Positions 15,456 to 22,543 of a stretch of 42,051 bases of DNA are shown one piece after another. Within the stretch, counting starts at the first letter, position 1. Each line of letters opens with the position of its first letter. Origin of the DNA: a virus. The notes under the pieces are model-generated. The model searched no databases. It worked only from the letters and a program-made list of their open reading frames with translations, and was not told the DNA's origin. The translations under genes and the position numbers were made by a program. Location: positions 1-42,051 of the IMG/VR virus record IMGVR_UViG_3300035191_000045. One strand, written 5' to 3'.

Positions 15456-16204
15456 ATAGAGCGATTGTGGCGGTCCTCGCCATCCATTTTGACACCCCGG
15501 CGCGTGAAGCGATCACGCGCTTGACCTGTGAGCGCCTGTTGTGGCAGACGGTTCCGATCAACGTGGTGGTCGTTGGCGACTCAGACGCAGAGTACCGCAT
15601 GGCGAAAGAAACCGGCTGTCTGTACGTGCAACACAAAAACCTGCCCTTGTCAGAGAAATATCAGGCCGGGATCGACTACGCCCGCAAGTTGAACCCGCTG
15701 GCGATTGTGACAACCGGCTCAGACTCCTGGCTCACGGATGACTACTGCCGAATCGGGTATGACTACATGATGCGCAACCATCTTGATGTGACCGGGAAAA
15801 GCGTGTTTAACGTGCTGAATGTCGAGACCGGAGAGGTGATTGCACGCGGGTATCAGGGCAGCCGTGCCAGTGAGCCGGACGGCAACGGACGCATGATCAC
15901 CGCCGCCGGGATGGACAAATTGAACTGGAAACTCTATCCGGACGGCGGGAACGTCAACGGGATCGATCACGCCTCGCATCAGATATGTCTGAAGGCCGGG
16001 TTGCACGTGGGCCTCATGAATGAAATTGAGAAGGTGAAGGTGTTGGAGTTGAAGTCGTCTCGTTGGCATTCCACAAATTCGTTTCAGACGCTCAGTACAG
16101 CGGCAAGTCTGGCGCACGGGTACGAGATTTCAGACGGGCGGACCTGGATGAATCATTGGTTTCCTGGCGGGCTGGCCGGGTTATACGTCTTGAATCATGG
16201 ATAA
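15452..16204 (+). CDS. GT2-like glycosyltransferase
   Basis: It opens with the strand AIVAVLAIHFDTPAR, then VPINVVVVGDSDAE, and keeps a metal-site-like region at IVTTGSDSWL (about residues 90-99), all consistent with a GT-A nucleotide-sugar fold. The second half is divergent and has no clear family pattern, so the sugar and acceptor cannot be given. It overlaps the genes on both sides and belongs to the same operon. Confidence 0.65.
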   Translation: MNRAIVAVLAIHFDTPAREAITRLTCERLLWQTVPINVVVVGDSDAEYRMAKETGCLYVQHKNLPLSEKYQAGIDYARKLNPLAIVTTGSDSWLTDDYCRIGYDYMMRNHLDVTGKSVFNVLNVETGEVIARGYQGSRASEPDGNGRMITAAGMDKLNWKLYPDGGNVNGIDHASHQICLKAGLHVGLMNEIEKVKVLELKSSRWHSTNSFQTLSTAASLAHGYEISDGRTWMNHWFPGGLAGLYVLNHG

Positions 16205-17147
16205 AATTATCCTCGTTGTCCCCACGATCCGCGAAAACTGTATCACGCGCTTTCTCGACGCCTGGCGTGACGGCTTGCCACAGACGATTGTCGTAGAGGA
16301 CAACCCGGAAAAGACCTTTCGTTTGTCCGGTGTCACGCAGTACGCCTGGAATGACATTGATCGGGATCTCCAAGAATATGCCTGGATTATTCCCCGGCGC
16401 TCTGATTGTATCCGTAGCTATGGGTTTTTGAAAGCGGCGCAAGCTGGGGCGGATATTATTGTTACCCTGGACGATGACTGCTTTCCGACAGACGACACAC
16501 CGCCTGATAAATTTTTTGCCCTGCACGCTGACCGGCTCCTCTCCTCTGGTCACGATCCCGCGTGGCAATCCACAGTTGACGGGATCGACGTGCGGGGCAT
16601 CCCGTATTTTCAGCGAGACCGCGAACACCCGGTCATGGTCAATCTTGGTCTCTGGAAAGGCGTGCTCGATCTTGACGCGCCTACACAACTCACCGATCAA
16701 CGCACTCCTCAATTCACAAGCCTCCGCGAAGGCACGGCTCCGATCGGGACATACTTTCCGGTCTGTGGGATGAATTTGGCGTTTCGCGTGAAGATGCTGC
16801 CGGCCATGTATTTTTTGCTTATGGGGCAGGCATACCCGTTTGACCGATTCGGAGACATCTGGTGTGGACTGTTTGTGAAACGCATTCTTGACCACCTGCG
16901 CTTTTCGATGACCTACGGGCGTCCGTTTGTCCAGCACGCCCGCGCCTCAAACGTCTGGAAGAATCTTGAGAAGGAAACGCCGGGCCTGCCGATCAATGAC
17001 ACGCTCTGGAAGACGCTTGACGATGTTGTCCTGACCGGAAACACCGTCGCCGGGTGCTATCACCACTTGTCGCTTGCCTTGCCTGAAGGTGAGTATTGGG
17101 ACCGACTGCGAGAGGCGATGTGGGTGTGGACGCTGCTTGTGAGGTGA
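16197..17147 (+). CDS. GT75-like reversibly glycosylated polypeptide / UDP-sugar mutase homologue
   Basis: Several blocks match the plant reversibly glycosylated polypeptides (UDP-arabinopyranose mutases) in order: DDDCFP (from residue 92), VNLGLWKGVLDLDAPTQL, SLREG, PVCGMNLAFR, then PAMYFLLMG, RFGDIWCGLFVK, LDHLRF, and ASNVWKNLEKE. In plants the DDD motif binds metal and nucleotide sugar and an arginine is reversibly glycosylated; the family interconverts pyranose and furanose forms of UDP-arabinose. It is somewhat shorter (316) than plant members. In a phage the sugar is unknown. The neighbours are three glycosyltransferases and an epimerase. Confidence 0.8.
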   Translation: MDKIILVVPTIRENCITRFLDAWRDGLPQTIVVEDNPEKTFRLSGVTQYAWNDIDRDLQEYAWIIPRRSDCIRSYGFLKAAQAGADIIVTLDDDCFPTDDTPPDKFFALHADRLLSSGHDPAWQSTVDGIDVRGIPYFQRDREHPVMVNLGLWKGVLDLDAPTQLTDQRTPQFTSLREGTAPIGTYFPVCGMNLAFRVKMLPAMYFLLMGQAYPFDRFGDIWCGLFVKRILDHLRFSMTYGRPFVQHARASNVWKNLEKETPGLPINDTLWKTLDDVVLTGNTVAGCYHHLSLALPEGEYWDRLREAMWVWTLLVR

Positions 17148-17156
17148 GGGTGAACA

Positions 17157-17690
17157 ATGGCGTATCTGATTCACCCCACCGATCTTCCAGACGTCTTGCG
17201 CATTACACCTGACGTCTACACCGACACACGCGGCGCGTTCTGCGTGTCCTATCGCGCGAAAACCTTTCAACAGCAGATTCCTGAGCCCTTCATCCAGGAT
17301 AATTGCGTCTACTCGAAAGCCCGTGTCCTGCGGGGCCTACATTATCAAGAAGCCCCGTATGCCCAGGGCAAGCTTGTGACCGCCGTGCATGGTGAAATCT
17401 TTGACGTGGCCGTCGATCTCAGGCCGGACTCGCCCACCTTCCGGGAGTGGATCGGTGTCACGTTGTCCGATTACGCAGGCACGTTGCTCTATCTTCCGCC
17501 CGGCTTTGCGCATGGCTATTGCGTGCTGAGTCAAGATGCGGTGGTGTTGTATAAGGTGACGGCGGAGTATTGTTTTCCTGCGGAGCGCGGCATTCGCTGG
17601 GATGATCCGGCGCTCAAGATTACGTGGCCGATCGCGACGCCGATCCTGTCTGAGAAAGACGCCTTCTGGCCGTGGTTAGAACCGTTGTAA
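17157..17690 (+). CDS. rfbC: dTDP-4-dehydrorhamnose 3,5-epimerase (RmlC-type)
   Basis: The cupin enzyme pattern is complete: TRGAFCVSY, VLRGLHYQ with the catalytic histidine, GEIFDVAVDLRPDSPTF, LLYLPPGFAHGYCVL, YKVTAEYCFPAERGIRWDD and a C-terminal LSEKD. The length of 177 is normal. It makes dTDP-4-keto-L-rhamnose or a related 6-deoxy sugar. The other rhamnose pathway genes (rmlA, B, D) are absent, so it must use a host-made intermediate. It is the last gene of the sugar cluster. Confidence 0.9.
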   Translation: MAYLIHPTDLPDVLRITPDVYTDTRGAFCVSYRAKTFQQQIPEPFIQDNCVYSKARVLRGLHYQEAPYAQGKLVTAVHGEIFDVAVDLRPDSPTFREWIGVTLSDYAGTLLYLPPGFAHGYCVLSQDAVVLYKVTAEYCFPAERGIRWDDPALKITWPIATPILSEKDAFWPWLEPL

Positions 17691-17700
17691 AAAATTTCAC

Positions 17701-17729
17701 TTGACTTATTTCCCAGCCTTCGGTACACT
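17701..17729 (+). promoter_or_regulatory. late-type promoter, copy 2
   Basis: TTGACT (17701-17706) and TACACT (17724-17729) lie 17 bases apart, directly after AAAAAATTTCAC, the block shared with the promoters at 13668 and 19132. It drives the portal gene. Confidence 0.6.
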
Positions 17730-17748
17730 TCCTCACAGAACATCACCG

Positions 17749-17774
17749 GACGCAAACACGGGCGTCTGTTTTTC
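17749..17774 (+). terminator. terminator-like hairpin just before the portal start
   Basis: GACGC (17749-17753) and GCGTC (17762-17766) form a hairpin followed by TGTTTTTCTG. It lies between the promoter and the portal gene, so it may attenuate the late transcript. Confidence 0.45.
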
Positions 17775-17776
17775 TG

Positions 17777-19111
17777 TTGAGCGTTACACTCTATGATCAT
17801 ACCGGGCGCAAGTTCGCGCTTTCGACACCCACCATGCGCATGGTAGGCCGGGTCAGCCGCTACACACCCGGCGGCTACCTGCTCGCGTCCTCTCAAAATC
17901 CGGATGAATTGATCCGGCAGCGCGGGTTGCGTTGGTATAAAAAGATCGCTGCCGATCCGCAAGTCTTCGCCTCCCTCGATCTGCTGTACGCCGCTGTGTC
18001 CTCCTGTTGGAATTCCGCCGCCGGACAAATCCCGTCTGCTGAAGAATGGGAGGATCTACTGGCGAGCATTAGCCATCTGCCACCACAGCTTCAAGCGAAA
18101 GTTCTGGCGCAAACCGTGGAGGTCAGCGCCCCGCAAATCGTGCCGCCCAAAGATCCGACCCCAATGGAACTGAAAGCCACGGAGTTCGCCCGTTATACCC
18201 TTGACGAATTTTTGGGGCGTAATCGCAAGGAAGATAGCGACATCACCGGACGCGATTTTGGACGAGTCGTCGAAGAAACCCTCTCCTGTATTGAAGATGG
18301 CAAGGCGTGTCTGGAACTTGAGTGGCAGAAAATTCCTGACGGTCCCTGGAAAGGGAAATGGGGCATCAATGATTTCCTCTGGCGCTATCCGGAGTTTTTC
18401 ACCTTTGACGACAACAATAAGCTCTGGATGAAAGAATGGCTCGGTTCGCTAGAGGGTACGATCCCCGTGCCGTCCAATAAAGTTGTGCTCGCCTCGTTTC
18501 ACCCGAAATATGAGAACTACCACGGCCAAAGCATTCTGCACAGCCTCTCGTTTGCCACGGACCTGAAATGGAACTCCGAAAGTATGTGCGCGATCTCCGA
18601 GGAACGGTTTGGGATGCCCACAGTGGTTGGCTGGACGGATACGAGACGAGAAGGGATGTCTACTGACGATCTCCTGGTTATGCTCGAAAAGCTCCAGCGC
18701 GGGCAGTCGATGACATTGAACCAGGACGAAAAAGGCCACATTGAAGACGTGCAGTTCATGGAAACGTCCCGGCGAGGAGGCTCCTCGGAATATGACGTCA
18801 CGATCCGGCGCAATAACCGCTACACCTCCAAAGTGCTCTTAGGCTCGGCCCTGGCCCTGGAAGAAGGAGATAACGGGTCGCTGGCACTGGCAGCAGCCAC
18901 GGCGAAACCAAATTTTCGCTGGAAGATCCGGCGCTTAATCAAGCTGGTGAATTGGGTCCACAGCACACAGACCCTGGCCTGGATGACATTTTATAATTTC
19001 CCGGCAGGCACACGCCCGCCACGCTGCCAAATTCGGTTGACCGGGGATATTTCGCAATTTTTATTACAGGCGTCTTCGCCTGACAATCAGGCCGAGACAG
19101 AACACGAGTAA
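17777..19111 (+). CDS. portal protein (DUF935 / Mu gp29-like)
   Basis: The 444-residue protein fits the Mu-like portal family: an N-terminal segment with QNPDELIRQRGLRWYKKIAA, a core with CLELEWQKIPDGPWKGKW, then ERFGMPTVVGWTD and a C-terminal helical part. It forms the dodecameric DNA gateway of the capsid. The start is a TTG four bases after the T-run of a hairpin and without a Shine-Dalgarno site; a later in-frame ATG (codon 17) is possible but would cut the fold. Position before protease and capsid genes is as expected. Confidence 0.8.
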   Translation: MSVTLYDHTGRKFALSTPTMRMVGRVSRYTPGGYLLASSQNPDELIRQRGLRWYKKIAADPQVFASLDLLYAAVSSCWNSAAGQIPSAEEWEDLLASISHLPPQLQAKVLAQTVEVSAPQIVPPKDPTPMELKATEFARYTLDEFLGRNRKEDSDITGRDFGRVVEETLSCIEDGKACLELEWQKIPDGPWKGKWGINDFLWRYPEFFTFDDNNKLWMKEWLGSLEGTIPVPSNKVVLASFHPKYENYHGQSILHSLSFATDLKWNSESMCAISEERFGMPTVVGWTDTRREGMSTDDLLVMLEKLQRGQSMTLNQDEKGHIEDVQFMETSRRGGSSEYDVTIRRNNRYTSKVLLGSALALEEGDNGSLALAAATAKPNFRWKIRRLIKLVNWVHSTQTLAWMTFYNFPAGTRPPRCQIRLTGDISQFLLQASSPDNQAETEHE

Positions 19112-19131
19112 CATTTAATGAAATTTTTCAC

Positions 19132-19161
19132 TTGACAAGATAGGAAATGTTAGCCCATACT
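19132..19161 (+). promoter_or_regulatory. late-type promoter, copy 3
   Basis: TTGACA (19132-19137) is followed after 18 bases by CATACT, and preceded by AAATTTTTCAC (19121-19131), the block shared by the other late promoters. Confidence 0.55.
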
Positions 19162-19255
19162 AAGAGGAACAACATACGATCTTTTTAACAGTATTGTACT
19201 AAGAATTGGCACAATCCTCTGAGAGTCCTGACGGGGGCGATCAGATTGGACGTGA

Positions 19256-19317
19256 AAGGGAGAATTCAAAAGCGCGGGCTCCCGTGTTGCCTGCGTTTGG
19301 CGATTCTCCCTTTTTTT
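19256..19317 (+). terminator. terminator-like double hairpin in the capsid operon leader
   Basis: AAGGGAGAAT and ATTCTCCCTT form a 10-bp stem around two inner hairpins (CGGG/CCCG and GCC/GGC), and T7 follows at 19311-19317. The plan is like the cassette leaders, but the conserved bases are absent. It lies between a promoter and the protease genes and could attenuate them. Confidence 0.55.
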
Positions 19318-19329
19318 GTGCCTGTAACA

Positions 19330-19464
19330 ATGAAGAAAATTGACGAGGAGAAGACACAACAACCCACGCGAGACCACCAGAAGCACAACGACATGCTCGC
19401 ACGATGGCAGGCGGTCAACGCCCCGCGTCGAACAGGCCAACACGGACGCCTGTTGAACGCATGA
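19330..19464 (+). CDS. small hypothetical protein, 44 aa, coupled to protease
   Basis: The frame runs MKKIDEEKTQQPTRDHQKHN to GRLLNA and ends in an ATGA overlap with the protease start. It is charged, with no recognised domain. The overlap and the position just after the leader hairpin support translation, and it fixes the protease start at 19461. It could be a small head protein or a leader that controls protease translation. Confidence 0.5.
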   Translation: MKKIDEEKTQQPTRDHQKHNDMLARWQAVNAPRRTGQHGRLLNA

Positions 19465-21002
19465 CTACGACACGCCCGCTGTTCAGCGTGTATGACGACG
19501 GAACTATTGAAGGCCGGATTTCTCCGGTCTCCTTTTCGCTGGCCGCACAGCCTCAGCATCGCGCCACGCTCCAGGCCCCACGCGTCCTTGAGGAAACCTC
19601 AGAATTCCTGAAGTTACACTATCGCGCCCTCTCGCAGGCCCTGGTTTGGCAAGAAGGCTTTTTCGGGATGGTCGTTACGGATTTCTCGAAAGAGGGCGTC
19701 CTGAAACCGAGCGCCCCGCTGCTGAAAGATGTCACGGTCATGTCTGATCATCGGTTTTCCGCGGCTGAATATATCGGGATCGTGGATGACGCCTTTTGGA
19801 CGGATGACATCAACGGCGTGCCCGTGTCCGGCATTGATGCGATCTATAAGCTTGATAAAAAGCCCCAACTTCCCCCGGAACACCCGCACCGCATCGTCGT
19901 GCGAGGGGTCGAACAAGGCTATATTAAAGGCTCTTCGGTTCGTGTCTGGTTCGATTACGAGAAATCCCATCCAACCCTCGATGATTGGTCGTTCTATGAG
20001 GCGATGGGCACGGAAGTGGATGGGCAGATCGTGCGCTTCATCGCCACCCATATCCGCCGCTACCTCGAAACCTCTATTGTGATTGCGGGCGCTGACCCTC
20101 TGGCGCAACCCGCTGACACCCTCGAAGACGACACCCGCGCTGATCTGGCGGCGTCGTTTTCGTCCGCCGGGTGGTCATTGCCTGACCGAAAGGCGATGGT
20201 CTCCCTCTCTGATAACCCTGAGCATAAGGAGAAACCACCTATGCCACGCAAAAAGACACAAGCCATGGACGCGGAAGATCAGGCCGTTGACGACGTGGTG
20301 GACGCTCCGGAAGAAGGGAAAGACACCCCTGTTGAAGACTCTCAAGAGACCCTGAAACAGGACACCCCGGACTCGGACGATACCATTGACGCCCCTGCTG
20401 ATCGTGCCAGTGACGACGCTCCGGACGAAGCCCCGGAGACCGAACTCACTGAAGAGACGCAGGACGTAGAAAACGTCAGCACCAGCGCCGTCACCCCTGA
20501 ACTGAACGCGGCGATCAAAGATGCGGTTGCACAGGCATTACAAACCCAGCGCGAAGCCTTCGATCAGGAAAAGGCTGATCTGGAAGCCACACATGCCGCC
20601 CAGATGCAGGCAAAAGACCGGCGACATCAGGTTGAGATTTTTTACACTGATCTTCAGGCCGGACACCTGCCGGCGTCGTTTGATGAATTGAACGTTGTGG
20701 ATGGGCTGTTGACGTTGAGTCAGGAGCCAACCATCACCCTGGGAACCGGTGACACGGTGTCCCAACAGACTTGGGCACAGATGCTGCTCGCAGAAGCCGC
20801 CAAGTTTGCCCGAGTGCCGACAGAACCGTTGGCCCCTGACGCAAAGGAGCCAACACGCGAAGATAACGCCAAACTCAAAGCCAAACGTGAGGCGTTAGCC
20901 AAAGACAAACAACAAGGGAATCCGAAGCTGTCGGACACCGACGCGCTCAAGCTCGTCGCAACCGAACACCCTGAGTTATTCCCCACCAACCAAGGAGCGT
21001 AG
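19461..21002 (+). CDS. prohead protease fused to scaffold
   Basis: The first about 260 residues form a Mu gpI / S78-like head maturation protease domain, with SDHRFSAAEYIGIVDDAFW and the later VRGVEQGYIKGSSVRVWFD blocks. The second half is acidic, then helical with coiled-coil character, as in scaffolds. Proteolysis of the scaffold frees the prohead for DNA. The ATG at 19461 is used because it overlaps the stop of the 44-residue gene. The catalytic residues cannot be assigned with certainty. An inner start at 20241 makes the scaffold alone. Confidence 0.75.
   Translation: MTTTRPLFSVYDDGTIEGRISPVSFSLAAQPQHRATLQAPRVLEETSEFLKLHYRALSQALVWQEGFFGMVVTDFSKEGVLKPSAPLLKDVTVMSDHRFSAAEYIGIVDDAFWTDDINGVPVSGIDAIYKLDKKPQLPPEHPHRIVVRGVEQGYIKGSSVRVWFDYEKSHPTLDDWSFYEAMGTEVDGQIVRFIATHIRRYLETSIVIAGADPLAQPADTLEDDTRADLAASFSSAGWSLPDRKAMVSLSDNPEHKEKPPMPRKKTQAMDAEDQAVDDVVDAPEEGKDTPVEDSQETLKQDTPDSDDTIDAPADRASDDAPDEAPETELTEETQDVENVSTSAVTPELNAAIKDAVAQALQTQREAFDQEKADLEATHAAQMQAKDRRHQVEIFYTDLQAGHLPASFDELNVVDGLLTLSQEPTITLGTGDTVSQQTWAQMLLAEAAKFARVPTEPLAPDAKEPTREDNAKLKAKREALAKDKQQGNPKLSDTDALKLVATEHPELFPTNQGA
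20241..21002 (+). CDS. nested scaffolding protein (internal in-frame start)
   Basis: Inside the protease frame an ATG at 20241 follows AAGGAG at 20226-20231 with ideal spacing. The product, from MPRKKTQAMDAEDQ, contains an acidic low-complexity stretch, a helical coiled-coil part (about residues 90-140, AIKDAVAQALQTQREAFDQE) and a basic end able to bind capsid. Lambda C/Nu3 and Mu I/Z use the same design: one frame, two starts, an excess of scaffold over protease. Confidence 0.75.
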   Translation: MPRKKTQAMDAEDQAVDDVVDAPEEGKDTPVEDSQETLKQDTPDSDDTIDAPADRASDDAPDEAPETELTEETQDVENVSTSAVTPELNAAIKDAVAQALQTQREAFDQEKADLEATHAAQMQAKDRRHQVEIFYTDLQAGHLPASFDELNVVDGLLTLSQEPTITLGTGDTVSQQTWAQMLLAEAAKFARVPTEPLAPDAKEPTREDNAKLKAKREALAKDKQQGNPKLSDTDALKLVATEHPELFPTNQGA

Positions 21003-21005
21003 TCC

Positions 21006-21431
21006 ATGCAAGCGATGTCAGGACCGATGACGGTCGAAGTTGAAAGCGCTGCGAGATTTTACGACACGGTGGTCTGGGGATCTGCTGATCGCAAGGTAGA
21101 TCTGCCCGGTGCCGCCAAAGCGGGGAATATCGCAGGCATCTTGCTGCCAAAAGCCAATACCGCCGACGCGGATGGCTATGCGGCTGGCGAGTACGCCGAC
21201 CTTGCCTTTGAAGAAGGCCGGGTCATTCGCTTCAACAAGGCGACCGGGTACACTGTAAGCCCCGGCGATAAAATGGTTGTGTATGATACGAATGGAAACT
21301 TAGCCCCCACGGGCGAAGCGTCCATTAGCGCCGGTGATAATGTTGAAATGTTCGGCTTTGCGACCGAATCCAGTGCCAGTGCAGACGAGTGGGGATTTAT
21401 GAAGATCGCCCATAGCGTCTATCAGGGCTAA
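21006..21431 (+). CDS. capsid decoration / DUF2190-like protein
   Basis: The 141-residue beta-rich protein has the pattern of DUF2190-type decoration proteins: ADLAFEEGRVIRFNKATG, then VSPGDKMVVYDTNGN, then GDNVEMFGFATESS. It probably sits on the outer capsid surface. AAGGAG before the ATG and the place between scaffold and major capsid gene support the role. Confidence 0.7.
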   Translation: MQAMSGPMTVEVESAARFYDTVVWGSADRKVDLPGAAKAGNIAGILLPKANTADADGYAAGEYADLAFEEGRVIRFNKATGYTVSPGDKMVVYDTNGNLAPTGEASISAGDNVEMFGFATESSASADEWGFMKIAHSVYQG

Positions 21432-21443
21432 GGAGGCTCAGCA

Positions 21444-22478
21444 ATGTTAGTAGGTGAAACATATAACAGCCCTGTGTTGACCGATTACGTGGTCAAATAT
21501 GAGAATGATGCCGTGGTGGGAACGCGGGCGCTGCCCTATGTCCCGCATTTTAAGCTCGAAGGCAAATATACCGTCTTCGATAAAAAGAACAGGTTCAAAC
21601 GGGAAGATACCCGCCGGGGACATCTATCAAAGGCGGGCCATTCCGATACTAAGGTCAATCGGGAAACCTTCTCCTGTGAAGGGTTCGCCTGGCGGGAGTT
21701 CATGCCGTATGTCGATTATGACAACGCCGAACCTCCAGTGCGCGATCAAATGGGCAAGGCGGACGCCTGTGTGAATACCGTGTTGCTCGATCAGGAAGTC
21801 CGGATCGCCGAGCAAATTTTTGCTGCGGCGACCTATCCGACCGCCCAGAAAATGACCTTAACTGCCGGAGGAACCTCTGATGGCTATCAACTCGATCAGT
21901 ATGCCTCTGGTGCAGGAACCTTTTTTCCGATCATTGAGGCCGCAATTGCGAAGTGCTATCGTCCGCCGAATGCTGACTTGGTGGTTTTGATTAACCCGGA
22001 ATCGTGGCAGATTATCAAACACCATCCTGATGTGTTAGCGCGGGTGTCCGGTGGGGCGACCACTGAGATGCCGGCGGCGGTGTTGAAGCGCGTGGTGGCG
22101 GAACTGATCGAAGCGGATGAGATTCTGGTGGGTGGCGCGAAGTACGACGGCACCTCCAAGCGCTCAACCGGGTCCTATGAGTATATCTGGGGACGCCACA
22201 TGTTGGTCTTCTATCGGGCCAAATCGCCAAGCCGTGATGCCACGCAACTCGGCTCGACCTTTATCTACACTCCGGAACTTTCGCCGAAGGGATCGCAGAC
22301 GATTCAAGTGCCTGGAGCCCAACAGGGCTGGCGGGCACGCACGTATGAAGATCTCGAAACCGGTGGCGGTGGTCTCTGGGTTGAGGTGGAAAACTGGGTT
22401 ACTGAAAAACTGGTGGCGCTTGATTGCGCGTGCCTGATCCAGGATTGTATCGGATCAACCACGCCAACCACGTCGTAA
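21444..22478 (+). CDS. major capsid protein (HK97 fold)
   Basis: Size (344), gene order and pattern (EGFAWREFMPYVDYDN, QEVRIAEQIFAAATYP, then LVVLINPESWQIIKHHPDV, YIWGRHMLVFYRA) fit the E/gpT-type major capsid proteins of the HK97 fold. AAGGAGG precedes the ATG and signals high expression. A strong terminator follows. Assembly is with the scaffold and protease encoded upstream. Confidence 0.8.
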   Translation: MLVGETYNSPVLTDYVVKYENDAVVGTRALPYVPHFKLEGKYTVFDKKNRFKREDTRRGHLSKAGHSDTKVNRETFSCEGFAWREFMPYVDYDNAEPPVRDQMGKADACVNTVLLDQEVRIAEQIFAAATYPTAQKMTLTAGGTSDGYQLDQYASGAGTFFPIIEAAIAKCYRPPNADLVVLINPESWQIIKHHPDVLARVSGGATTEMPAAVLKRVVAELIEADEILVGGAKYDGTSKRSTGSYEYIWGRHMLVFYRAKSPSRDATQLGSTFIYTPELSPKGSQTIQVPGAQQGWRARTYEDLETGGGGLWVEVENWVTEKLVALDCACLIQDCIGSTTPTTS

Positions 22479-22508
22479 TCTGGTCTTTCTGAAACCTGAA
22501 ACACTCAC

Positions 22509-22541
22509 GGGGCAGGGCCTTGCGCCTCGCCCCGTTTTTTT
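22509..22541 (+). terminator. intrinsic terminator after the major capsid gene
   Basis: CGGGGC and GCCCCG form a strong stem around an AGGGCCTTGCGCCTC loop, followed by T7. It ends the capsid transcript. Its loop also contains TTGCGC (22520-22525), 17 bases before TATGAT (22543-22548), so a promoter may overlap it. Confidence 0.75.
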
Positions 22542-22543
22542 GT

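Noticed and set aside
22520-22543. TTG start of the fibre gene at 22520
   Set aside because: It lies in the loop of a strong terminator and would add an unlikely segment; the ATG at 22544 is in frame.
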